NCBI RefSeq assembly: GCF_021606685.1
Contig: NZ_WKCB01000006.1
Coordinates: forward strand, 1 to 64,000
DNA length: 64,000 nucleotides
Source: Pseudomonas syringae
Lineage (GTDB): Bacteria; Pseudomonadota; Gammaproteobacteria; Pseudomonadales; Pseudomonadaceae
Direction of reading: 5' to 3'
Below are positions 9,096 through 17,330 of the stretch, piece after piece. Made by a program: the position numbers and the translations under genes. Numbering within the stretch: position 1 is the first letter of the stretch; each line of letters opens with the position of its first letter. Under the pieces are notes generated by a model, which was not told where the DNA came from, ran no database searches, and saw only the letters and a list, made by a program, of their open reading frames with translations.

Positions 9096-10076
9096 TCAAT
9101 AGATCAGCGTCAGGCCGGGCAGGTCGAGTACGCGCCCGTGGGCCTGGTCCGCCAGGCGCTTGAGGGCGTCGTCGAGATGATCCAGGCGCATGACAGCGCT
9201 GATACGAACATCGCTGAGGGCGTCGCCTTTCACCATCACCAGGCCCGGACGATAGCGATTGATACGGGTCACGGCATCGCTCAGACGTTCGCGTTGGAAG
9301 ACCAACTGGCCCTCCTGCCAGCTGGCCAGCTCATCGGGGCGAGTATTGAGCGGCACAATGCCGGTTTTCGGACTGAAGCGCAGGCTGTTGCCTTGCTCGA
9401 GTTGCGCCGAGCCCGCCGCATCATCGCGTTGCTGGGGCGTCAGATTGACTTCGACCTGATGCTGCAACACCCCGACCCAGCCTTCGCGGTCCTTACCCAC
9501 ACCCACCAGGTAGCGTGTTCCGCGGGCGGTGATATCGGCGCCGGGGGCGCGCACGGTAAACGGACGCCGCTCCTGATCACTGACCGGCGCCGGCGTAAAC
9601 ACGGCTTCGCCCTGGCTCAGGCGCACAAGCCGGGTTTGCTCGTTGTAGGCAATGCTCAACAGGCTGTGGCTGCCCAGCTCCACGCGGCTGCCATCCACCA
9701 GCGTGATCTGGCGGGTTTCACCGAAACCGGTGTGGTAATCGCTGTTCAGGGATTTTAACCAGAAGGGCGGGGCCAGCCACATCCAGCAACCCAGTGCCAA
9801 TGCGACCACGGCACCACCGGCGGGCAGCGGCCGGCGAGTCCAGCGGGCACGCGCTGGGCGTTGGGGTTTTACGTAGCCGGTACGGCGCTTGAGCATGGCG
9901 GTTGCTTGCCAGGCGCGATCAGCTCGGCTTGCGGCGGCGGCATGCCGGGGGTCGGCCGCCTGCCAGCGCTGGAAAGCCTCCAGCTCACGGGGCGAGAGCT
10001 GTCCTTGGCGGTGACGCATCACCCAGTCGGCAGCGTTGCGCTCTACCGGGTCGATAGTCTGAGGGGAGTCGTTCAC
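9096..10076 (-). CDS. FecR-family anti-sigma/sigma regulator
   Basis: A 326-residue inner-membrane regulator. Residues 1-65 are the cytoplasmic DUF4880 part with AADWVMRHRQGQLSPRELEAF and a W-rich motif, which binds the ECF sigma factor. A transmembrane helix follows at about 87-105 (GGAVVALALGCWMWLAPPFW). The periplasmic FecR domain lies at about 115-215 (TLVDGSRVELGSHSLLSIAY). The C-terminal stretch about 255-326 (FQRERLSDAVTRINRY...) is the segment that contacts the receptor STN domain. The gene ends just upstream of the receptor gene and begins 43 nt after the sigma factor gene, the standard order for cell-surface signalling. Confidence 0.9.
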   Translation of the reverse strand: MNDSPQTIDPVERNAADWVMRHRQGQLSPRELEAFQRWQAADPRHAAAASRADRAWQATAMLKRRTGYVKPQRPARARWTRRPLPAGGAVVALALGCWMWLAPPFWLKSLNSDYHTGFGETRQITLVDGSRVELGSHSLLSIAYNEQTRLVRLSQGEAVFTPAPVSDQERRPFTVRAPGADITARGTRYLVGVGKDREGWVGVLQHQVEVNLTPQQRDDAAGSAQLEQGNSLRFSPKTGIVPLNTRPDELASWQEGQLVFQRERLSDAVTRINRYRPGLVMVKGDALSDVRISAVMRLDHLDDALKRLADQAHGRVLDLPGLTLIY

Positions 10077-10119
10077 GGTTCTGACTGGTTACCTTCTTGC
10101 GTCCTGGAATACCCAAGGC

Positions 10120-10617
10120 TTAATCCTCTGAGTCGGGATCGAGTGCCTTGCCGATCCTGGCCAGTGCCATCGCCATGTGTTTTTGTACAGAGCTTGTGGA
10201 TATCCGTAAATAGCGGGCGGTCTCTTTGTGCGTCATTCCTTCAACGCGGCAAAGCATGAAGATATCACGGGTGCGCTCCGGCATCCGTTCCAGCAGGCTT
10301 TCCAACTGCTCCATCGCCAGGGCATCGAACGCCAGTTCTTCGGGGCCGCTGGCCTCATCCACCAGGGTCGCGAAATAAGCCGCGGCGTCGTTATCGAAGC
10401 GCTTTTCGCCGTAGCGCCGATGATGGTCAATCATGAGGTTGTGCGCTACCCGAAACAGATAGGAAGGCGCGCAAAGAATGCGCTCCAGATTCTCCAGCTG
10501 GGCGATGCGCAGGAACGTGTCCTGCACCAGGTCCGACGCCAGGCTGGGGGAGCATTTTTTGCGCAGCAGATAACGATGCAGCGCAGAGGCATGTTGATTG
10601 AACAGTTTTTCCAGCAC
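10120..10617 (-). CDS. FecI-like ECF sigma factor (iron starvation type)
   Basis: A 165-residue sigma-70 family member. Region 2 covers about 5-72 with SDLVQDTFLRIAQ and SYLFRVAHNLMIDHHRR. Region 4 covers about 105-155 with LLERMPERTRDIFMLCRVEGMTHKETARYLRIS. The length and the 'APSYLF' core fit the FecI subgroup. A Fur-like 7-1-7 palindrome at 10668-10682 lies 51 nt upstream, so iron repression is expected. The predicted target promoter is in front of the TonB receptor gene, but the target promoter itself cannot be defined by eye. Confidence 0.9.
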   Translation of the reverse strand: MLEKLFNQHASALHRYLLRKKCSPSLASDLVQDTFLRIAQLENLERILCAPSYLFRVAHNLMIDHHRRYGEKRFDNDAAAYFATLVDEASGPEELAFDALAMEQLESLLERMPERTRDIFMLCRVEGMTHKETARYLRISTSSVQKHMAMALARIGKALDPDSED

Positions 10618-10667
10618 GGCGGCACGTTCCTATGCTCGGGCAGAACCGGGAGAGGACACGAGTATAG

Positions 10668-10682
10668 TGAGAACCGTTCTCA
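10668..10682. promoter_or_regulatory. Fur-box-like operator for the fecI-type gene
   Basis: tgagaac-c-gttctca is a perfect 7-1-7 palindrome matching the Fur half-site pattern TGATAAT at 5 of 7 positions on both arms. It lies 51-65 nt upstream of the sigma-factor start. Confidence 0.8.
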
Positions 10683-10719
10683 TTAATCCAGCAAAACTGT
10701 TCAAAGCTTTTGGGCCGAC

Positions 10720-10770
10720 AAAAAAAGACCCCGGCTGCGTATTTCCTTTACAGGTAATACACAGCCGGGG
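10720..10770 (-). terminator. Rho-independent terminator of the Tim44-domain gene
   Basis: Stem arms at 10729-10743 (ccccggctgcgtatt) and 10756-10770 (aatacacagccgggg), with one mismatch, are followed on the minus strand by a tract of seven or more T. Confidence 0.85.
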
Positions 10771-10801
10771 CTGTTTACAGCACGCTCAAGGCGCTACGCG
10801 G

Positions 10802-11674
10802 TCAGCCGTTCTGGCGGATACCGGCAACCAGCCATGGCTGGTTCTCGCCTTGGGCACGTTCCATGTTCCAGCTTTCGCTGAACACTTCGCCCTGGTCGAA
10901 ACGCGAGGTCTTCGACACACCGCTGAAGGTCAGGGTGGCGATGGTCTTGTCGGCGCGATCATCCACACCTTCCAGCTGTACGCGCAGGTCGTCGATGTAG
11001 GTCGACTGGAACGCGTCGCCGATCTCGGCACGCTCGCGCTTGAGGAACTCCAGCAGTTGCGGGGTCACGAACTCGGAGATCTTGTCCATTTCGTTGGCAT
11101 CCCAGTGCTGCTGCAGGGACTGGAAGTGGCTGCGGGCCGCTTCGACGAAACGCTCTTCGTTGAACCAGGCCGGTGCGTTGATCACCGGGCGGGCAGCGGC
11201 AGGCGCTGCCGAACCACCGAAGATCGAGCCCATGGCTGGCTTCTGCTCGAACACTTCACGCTGCATCGGCGCGCCGGCCGGAGCCAGGTGCTCCTGCTGC
11301 TTGCGGCGACGGGCGGCGATAAAGCGGAAGATCACAAAGGCGATGACCGCCAGGATCAGGATGTCGAAGATCTGCATGCCCTGGAAGCCGCCGCCCATGA
11401 ACATGGAAGCGAGCAGGCCACCGGCCGCGATACCGGCCAGAGGGCCCAACCAGCGCGAAGCACCGCCGGCCTTGGCAGCGGCGCCTGCAGCACCGGCTGC
11501 GCCTGCGGTTGCAGCTGCACCGCCCATGCCACCGGCGGATGGAGCCATTTGGCTGGTCTGGTGAGTCGGCGCCGAGCCCATGCTTTTGCCGCCACCGAAG
11601 CGTTTGGCGTTGGCGTCGAGGCTCATCGTCAGGCCGATGCACAACGCCATGGCGATGCTAAGAAAACGTTTCAT
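10802..11674 (-). CDS. Tim44-like domain membrane protein
   Basis: A 290-residue protein with an N-terminal signal/anchor (KRFLSIAMALCIGLTMSLDANA) and a Gly/Ala/Met-rich linker at about 28-80. A transmembrane hairpin region follows (LGPLAGIAAGGLLASMF and IFDILILAVIAFVIFRFIAA, about 82-125). The C-terminal domain, about 160-290, is Tim44/MRPL45-like (NEERFVEAARSHFQSLQQHWD, ending PWLVAGIRQ). The bacterial function of this widely conserved family is not established. The Tim44 fold binds lipid or protein in mitochondria. I start at ATG 11674; an in-frame ATG at 11689 is possible. The gene stands alone, with its own terminator. Confidence 0.8.
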   Translation of the reverse strand: MKRFLSIAMALCIGLTMSLDANAKRFGGGKSMGSAPTHQTSQMAPSAGGMGGAAATAGAAGAAGAAAKAGGASRWLGPLAGIAAGGLLASMFMGGGFQGMQIFDILILAVIAFVIFRFIAARRRKQQEHLAPAGAPMQREVFEQKPAMGSIFGGSAAPAAARPVINAPAWFNEERFVEAARSHFQSLQQHWDANEMDKISEFVTPQLLEFLKRERAEIGDAFQSTYIDDLRVQLEGVDDRADKTIATLTFSGVSKTSRFDQGEVFSESWNMERAQGENQPWLVAGIRQNG

Positions 11675-11863
11675 ATAGGGAATTCCCATTTGTGGATTGC
11701 ACGCGCGCCATGTTGCACAGGTGTAGTGACAGTGGCTAGCGGCATAATGTTTCGGGCTTTTGCGTAAGACCAATTCGGATTGGTTTGTAGGACTTATTAC
11801 AGATATTGGCCCGCGCTCGTTAAAAACAAGGGCGGGCCATTAACCTTCATGTAGGCAAATGTT

Positions 11864-14047
11864 TCAGACGGCTTCGAGCTTCGCGTAGCCCATCATCAGC
11901 CACTTGCTGCCTTCGGCGAAGTTCACCTGCACGCGTGCCTGGGCGCCGGCGCCTTCGAAGTTGAGGATCACGCCTTCGCCGAAGATCGCATGCTTGACCT
12001 GCTGGCCCAGGCTGAATGGAGTTTCCGGAATCTCTGAGCCAGCGAACATGCTGCTGGAGTTCTGCTGCTGGCCGCCGCCGAACGGGCGGCTGACGCTGTT
12101 GGACAGGCGCACTTCCTGGATCAGCCCCTTGGGCACTTCACGTACGAAGCGCGACACCTTGTTGTAGGTTTCGCTGCCGTACAGGCGTCGGGTCTCGGCG
12201 TAGGTCATCACCAGGTTCTGCATCGCCCGGGTGATGCCCACGTAGGCCAGGCGGCGTTCTTCCTCAAGGCGGCCGGGCTCTTCCAGGCTCATCTTGTGCG
12301 GGAACAGGCCTTCTTCCATGCCCACCAGGAACACATAGGGGAATTCCAGGCCCTTGGCGCTGTGCAAGGTCATCAACTGGATGCTGTCTTCATGCTCGTC
12401 GGCCTGGGTATCGCCGGCTTCCAGCGAGGCGTGGCCGAGGAAGGCGGCGAGCGGAGTCAGCTCTTCGTCTTCCTCGGTGTTTTCGAACGCCCGCGCGGCG
12501 CTGACCAGTTCCTCAAGGTTTTCTACCCGGGCCTGGCCTTTCTCGCCTTTTTCCGCTTCGTGATAGGCGATCAGCCCGGACTGTTCGATCACGGTCTGGG
12601 TCATCAAGTGCAACGGCATTTCTGCGCACTTGGCGGCCAGGTTCTCGATCAGCTCGACAAACACACCCAGCGCGCCGGCAGCACGGCCGGTCAGGCCTTT
12701 ATTGGCGATCAGCAGGCGCATGGCCTCCCACATCGACACATCGGCATGGCGCGCGTGGTCGCGGATCGCTTCAACGGTTTTCTCACCGATGCCGCGCGCC
12801 GGGATATTGATCACCCGCTCCAGCGCTGCATCGTTGCCACGCCCTTCGAGCAGGCGCAGGTAGGCCATGGCGTTCTTGATTTCCGCGCGCTCGAAGAAGC
12901 GCTGGCCGCCATAGATGCGGTACGGAATACGTTCGCGCAGCAAGGCTTCTTCCAATACCCGCGATTGGGCGTTGGAGCGGTACAAAATCGCGATGTCGCT
13001 GCGCGCCAGGCCGGTTTTCAGCGCGCTTTCGATGGTTTCTACCACGTAGCGCGCTTCATCGTGCTCGTTGAACGCGGCGTACAGGTTGATCGCTTCGCCT
13101 TCGCCGCCGTCGGTCCACAGCTCTTTGCCCATGCGCCCGGTGTTGTTGGCGATGAGGGCGTTGGCAGCCTTGAGGATCCCGGCGGTGGAGCGGTAATTCT
13201 GCTCCAGGCGGATAGTGATCGCGTCCGGGAAGTCGTCGGAATACTGGTAGATGTTCTCGATTTTCGCGCCACGCCAGCCGTAGATCGACTGGTCGTCGTC
13301 GCCCACCACCATCAGGCTGTCGCCGCCCTTGGCCAGCAGGCGCAACCAGGCGTACTGCACGGCGTTGGTGTCCTGGAACTCGTCCACCAGGATGTGCCGG
13401 AAGCGTTTCTGGTAATGGGCCAGCAAGCCCGGGTTGTCGCGCCACAGGTCGAGGGCGCGCAGCAGCAGCTCGGAGAAGTCGATGACGCCGGCGCGCACGC
13501 AGGCCGCCTCGTAGGCTTCATAAATGCTGCGCATGGTGGCCAGGAACAGATCGCCGCTGGCTTGAATGTGCTGCGGGCGCAGGCCTTCGTCTTTCTGGCC
13601 GTTGATGAACCACTGCGCCTGGCGCGCCGGCCAGCGTTGCTCGTCCAGGCCCAGCTCGCGGATCACGCGCTTGACCAGGCGTTGCTGGTCGTCGCTGTCC
13701 AGAATCTGGAAGGTCTGGCTCAGGCCGGCTTCCTGCCAGTGCGCCCGCAACAGGCGGTGCGCCAGGCCGTGGAAGGTGCCCACCCACATGCCGGCCGGGC
13801 TGATGCCCATCAACTGCTCGATGCGGTGGCGCATCTCGGCAGCGGCCTTGTTGGTAAACGTCACCGACAGGATGGAGTGCGGGGACGCGTTTTCAACCTG
13901 GATCAACCAGGCGATACGGTGCACCAGCACTCGGGTTTTACCGGAGCCAGCACCGGCCAGGACCAACTGACGGCCAACGGGGGCTGCAACAGCCTGGCGT
14001 TGGGCATCGTTGAGGGAATTCAGCAAAAGAGAGAGATCATCGCGCAT
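11864..14047 (-). CDS. uvrD: DNA helicase II
   Basis: A 727-residue superfamily 1A 3'-5' helicase acting in nucleotide excision and mismatch repair. Motif I is AGAGSGKT (residues about 31-38), motif II DEFQDTN (about 220) and motif III GDDDQSIYGWRGA. Motif IV/V/VI features include QNYRS, LMTLHSAKGLEF and YVGITRA. The C-terminal tail holds the FGEGVILNFEGAG-type segment that in E. coli UvrD contacts RNA polymerase. Length is that of the family. It is divergent from the GGDEF-EAL gene, as in P. aeruginosa PA5443/PA5442. Confidence 0.97.
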   Translation of the reverse strand: MRDDLSLLLNSLNDAQRQAVAAPVGRQLVLAGAGSGKTRVLVHRIAWLIQVENASPHSILSVTFTNKAAAEMRHRIEQLMGISPAGMWVGTFHGLAHRLLRAHWQEAGLSQTFQILDSDDQQRLVKRVIRELGLDEQRWPARQAQWFINGQKDEGLRPQHIQASGDLFLATMRSIYEAYEAACVRAGVIDFSELLLRALDLWRDNPGLLAHYQKRFRHILVDEFQDTNAVQYAWLRLLAKGGDSLMVVGDDDQSIYGWRGAKIENIYQYSDDFPDAITIRLEQNYRSTAGILKAANALIANNTGRMGKELWTDGGEGEAINLYAAFNEHDEARYVVETIESALKTGLARSDIAILYRSNAQSRVLEEALLRERIPYRIYGGQRFFERAEIKNAMAYLRLLEGRGNDAALERVINIPARGIGEKTVEAIRDHARHADVSMWEAMRLLIANKGLTGRAAGALGVFVELIENLAAKCAEMPLHLMTQTVIEQSGLIAYHEAEKGEKGQARVENLEELVSAARAFENTEEDEELTPLAAFLGHASLEAGDTQADEHEDSIQLMTLHSAKGLEFPYVFLVGMEEGLFPHKMSLEEPGRLEEERRLAYVGITRAMQNLVMTYAETRRLYGSETYNKVSRFVREVPKGLIQEVRLSNSVSRPFGGGQQQNSSSMFAGSEIPETPFSLGQQVKHAIFGEGVILNFEGAGAQARVQVNFAEGSKWLMMGYAKLEAV

Positions 14048-14294
14048 CGGCGCATTCTAGGGGCCTAAGGGGGCCCGGGCAAATCCCAATGCCGGGTGGT
14101 CGGCGGAAAATATTCCGGGTGATGACTGGTCGGTCAACGGCCGCAGCCCCCGTCGCGTCTCGCTCAAGCCGTCTGGCCTCTGGGTTTGCGGTGGCTGAAC
14201 GTGCGGTTTTTATGACGTGGAGCAGTTTGGCGCAAGCGCTTGCTTGTGTATGCTCCGTCGACGTTTCGGGCTCACCATTATAAGAACACTGCCT

Positions 14295-17168
14295 ATGACC
14301 CTCAGTCCTGATCTGTTCGGCCCCTCGGTGGCGCCTGCGCAGGTTATCCGCAAACATTACGCCACTCAGATGGCGGTCGAGCGCACACGCCTGCTGTATC
14401 AAGGCTCGCTGCTGCCGACCTTGTTGATGTTGGTAAACGGCCTGGTCTGCGCATGGCTGCTCTGGAACCCCAAGCAATACCTGCTGGACAGCATCTGGCT
14501 GGTCTGGCTGCTGGCGCTGGTGGCGATGCGGGTCATCCAGGTGGCCGCCTTTGATTCGGCCATGCCCAGTCGTCAGGCCCAGCCGGTGTGGGGGCGCATG
14601 TTCATGCTGGGTTCGGCGGTCAGCGGCCTGACCCTGGCCACCGCCGCCATCGCCCTGGTACCGGTGGACAGCTTTATGCAGCAAGCCTGGGTCTTCGGCC
14701 TGATCGGTGCCGCGACGTTGTCGGCCAGCGTGGCCTATGCCGTGAGCCTGCCAGCGTTCCTGTCCTTCGCCGTACCGTGCCTGGTGCCGGCCATCGCGTA
14801 TCTGTTCTGGAATGGCGCGCCGCAGCAGCAAGGCTGGGGTGTACTTGGCCTGATCCTGCTGGGGTCCCTGAGCGTGGTGGCGTGGCAGGTCAACCGTTTG
14901 ACCCAGCGCGGGCTGTTGCGACGTTTCCAGAACCAGGCGTTGATCGAGCATTTGCAGCAGGCGCAGCAGCGTAGCGAGCAGTTGAACCAGGACCTGGTGC
15001 GTGAAGTCGAGCAGCGCCGGCAGGTCGAACAAGAGTTGCGTGAGGCACACATCGGCCTGCAGGACCGCGTGGCGCAACGCAGCCAGGAACTGGATGCCAC
15101 CAGCCTGGCCCTGAATAAGAGTGAAGCGCGCCTGGCCATGGCCCTGCAAGCCAGCGAGCTGGGCCTGTGGGACTGGAACCTGCAGACCGACGAGGTTCAC
15201 CACACCCAACTCAAGGAGCTGTTCGGCCTGGAGCCCGAGTACGTTACGGCGATGCTCAGCCACCTCAAGCCGCGCCTGCACCCCGACGATTTGCCGCTGC
15301 TCAAGCGCGCGCTGGTGGAACACCTCAAGGGGCGCAGCGAGGACTACCTGGTGGAGTACCGCGTGCGCCATGGCGATGGCCACTGGGTGTGGATCGAAGA
15401 CCGCGGCCGCGCCGTCGAACGTGCGCCCAGCGGCCGGGTCACGCGCATGCTCGGTACACGCCGCGACATCAGCGCCGGCAAGGCCCTGGAAGAACAGCAG
15501 CGTCTGGCATCCACCGTTTTTGAAGCCGCCAGCGAAGGGATTGTGATCCTTGACCCGGACTACAAACTGATCGCCGTCAACCAGGCCTTCAGCCGTGTCA
15601 CCGGCTTTGATATCGACGACATGCTGGGCCGCAACGTGGTGGAGTTGCCCAGCAGTCGTGACGCGCGTCGCCACTTCCCGGTGATCCGCCAGGCGTTGCT
15701 CAGCCACGGCACCTGGCAGGGTGAACTGGTGGAAACACGCAAGAACGGCGAGTTGTACCCACAGTGGCTGCAACTTAACGTTGTGCGCGATGTGCGCGGA
15801 AAAGTCAGCCATATCGTGGGCTTCTTCGCGGATCTGTCGGCACGGCGCGAGTCCGAAGAGCGCATGCGCTACCTCACCCACTACGACGAGCTGACCGGCC
15901 TGGCCAACCGCTCGCTGTTTCGCGAACGCCTGCGCGAGGCTCACCAGCGCGTGCGTCAGGGCGGGCGCAGCCTGGCGTTGCTGCACATCAACCTCGACCG
16001 CTTCAAGTTGCTCAATGACAGCCTCGGCCATGAAGTCGCCGACCAGCTGTTGCAGAAAATGGCGCGCCGTTTGATCAATGCCTTGCCGGAAGCCGACACC
16101 ATTGCGCGCTTGTCCGGCGATGAATTCGCGGTGCTGTTTGACGCCTACGGCAACCTGTCGAGCCTGGCGCGCGTGGCCACACGCTTGCTGGCCAAGCTAC
16201 GGGTGCCGGTGACGGTGGAAGGGCATGAGTTGGTGGTCAGTGCCTCGATGGGAGTCAGCCTGTTGCCGGACAATGCGCGGGAAATTTCCGCGTTGGTCAG
16301 CCAATCGAACATGGCCATGCAGCACGCCAAGCACTTGGGCGGCAATAATTTCCAGTTCTATACCGACAGCCTGCAAGCCAGCACGCTTGAGCGTTTGCAG
16401 CTGGAGAACCACTTGCGCAAGGCCATCGAAGAGCGCCAGCTCACGGTGTTCTACCAGCCCAAACTGTGCCTGGCCACCGGCAAGCTCAATGCGGCCGAGG
16501 CGTTGATCCGCTGGGAGCATCCACAGTGGGGCATGGTGCCGCCGGGGGACTTTATCGGCCTGGCTGAAGAGACCGGCCTGATCGTGCCGCTGGGCGAGTT
16601 CGTGTTGCGCCAGGCGTGTTGGCAGGCTTGCGAATGGCAGCGCCAGGGGCTGGCGCCGATCCGCGTGTCGGTGAACCTGTCGGTGCATCAGTTGCGTCAG
16701 GGCAAGCTGGTCAGCCTGGTGCGCCAGGTGTTGGAAGAGACCGGGCTGGACCCGCAATACCTGGAGCTGGAGCTGACCGAAAGCCAGCTGCTCGACAGCG
16801 TTGAACACATCATTGCGACCTTCCAGCAATTGCGCGACCTGGGCGTGAAGCTGGCCATCGATGACTTTGGCACCGGCTATTCGTCCCTCAGTTACCTCAA
16901 GCGCATTCCCGTGGACTACGTGAAGATCGACCAGACCTTTATTCGTGGGCTCGGCCAGGGGCGAGAGGACGCGGCCATTACCCGGGCCATCATCGCCATG
17001 GCGCACGGCTTGGCGCTCAAAGTGGTGGCCGAAGGGGTGGAGGATCAGCAGCAGTTGGATTTCCTGCGCGGGGAGCGCTGCGATGAGGTGCAGGGCTACC
17101 TGATCAGTCGGCCGATGGCGGCAGAAGGGCTGGCAGATTTGTTACGGAAAAATGCAGATTTTCCCTAG
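14295..17168 (+). CDS. Membrane PAS-PAS-GGDEF-EAL cyclic-di-GMP protein
   Basis: A 957-residue inner-membrane protein. Residues about 35-205 contain roughly six to seven helices (sensor region), and 205-285 is a coiled coil rich in Gln/Glu (QQAQQRSEQLNQDLVREVEQ). Two PAS domains follow (about 290-405 of the PAS_3 type with DWNLQTDEVHH, and about 410-520). The GGDEF domain at about 530-690 carries RLSGDEFAVLF, i.e. SGDEF in place of GGDEF. The EAL domain at about 705-945 has EALIRWEHP, ELTESQLL, IDDFGTGYSSLSYL and VKIDQTFI, all expected for an active phosphodiesterase. Net activity is therefore probably c-di-GMP hydrolysis, with the GGDEF domain weak or regulatory. The start at ATG 14295 is chosen because the N-terminal extension to 14217 is unlike the family; no strong Shine-Dalgarno is visible. 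Confidence 0.92.
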   Translation: MTLSPDLFGPSVAPAQVIRKHYATQMAVERTRLLYQGSLLPTLLMLVNGLVCAWLLWNPKQYLLDSIWLVWLLALVAMRVIQVAAFDSAMPSRQAQPVWGRMFMLGSAVSGLTLATAAIALVPVDSFMQQAWVFGLIGAATLSASVAYAVSLPAFLSFAVPCLVPAIAYLFWNGAPQQQGWGVLGLILLGSLSVVAWQVNRLTQRGLLRRFQNQALIEHLQQAQQRSEQLNQDLVREVEQRRQVEQELREAHIGLQDRVAQRSQELDATSLALNKSEARLAMALQASELGLWDWNLQTDEVHHTQLKELFGLEPEYVTAMLSHLKPRLHPDDLPLLKRALVEHLKGRSEDYLVEYRVRHGDGHWVWIEDRGRAVERAPSGRVTRMLGTRRDISAGKALEEQQRLASTVFEAASEGIVILDPDYKLIAVNQAFSRVTGFDIDDMLGRNVVELPSSRDARRHFPVIRQALLSHGTWQGELVETRKNGELYPQWLQLNVVRDVRGKVSHIVGFFADLSARRESEERMRYLTHYDELTGLANRSLFRERLREAHQRVRQGGRSLALLHINLDRFKLLNDSLGHEVADQLLQKMARRLINALPEADTIARLSGDEFAVLFDAYGNLSSLARVATRLLAKLRVPVTVEGHELVVSASMGVSLLPDNAREISALVSQSNMAMQHAKHLGGNNFQFYTDSLQASTLERLQLENHLRKAIEERQLTVFYQPKLCLATGKLNAAEALIRWEHPQWGMVPPGDFIGLAEETGLIVPLGEFVLRQACWQACEWQRQGLAPIRVSVNLSVHQLRQGKLVSLVRQVLEETGLDPQYLELELTESQLLDSVEHIIATFQQLRDLGVKLAIDDFGTGYSSLSYLKRIPVDYVKIDQTFIRGLGQGREDAAITRAIIAMAHGLALKVVAEGVEDQQQLDFLRGERCDEVQGYLISRPMAAEGLADLLRKNADFP

Positions 17169-17267
17169 TGGCGCGTCGCAAGCCCCTGTGGCTACAACCT
17201 GGCTGCCCTTAGATTCAAAGGCGGGCAGGGCGATTTAGTGACGCATCGGGCGGGTAAAAGGCTAATT

Positions 17268-17286
17268 CTTGTAGTATAACTACAAG
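17268..17286. promoter_or_regulatory. Palindromic operator upstream of rccR
   Basis: cttgtagt-ata-actacaag is a perfect 8-3-8 palindrome ending 44 nt before the rccR start. TGTAGT/ACTACA arms are characteristic of RccR/HexR-type sites in Pseudomonas, so autoregulation is likely. Confidence 0.75.
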
Positions 17287-17330
17287 CTTGCTACATCCCT
17301 GGCACCTGCCAATAACAAGAGTCCTGCCCT

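Noticed and set aside
11808..11850. Hairpin tggcccgc...gcgggcca after uvrD as a terminator
   Set aside because: The loop is long (about 17 nt) and there is no T-tract on the minus strand, so evidence is too weak for a feature.
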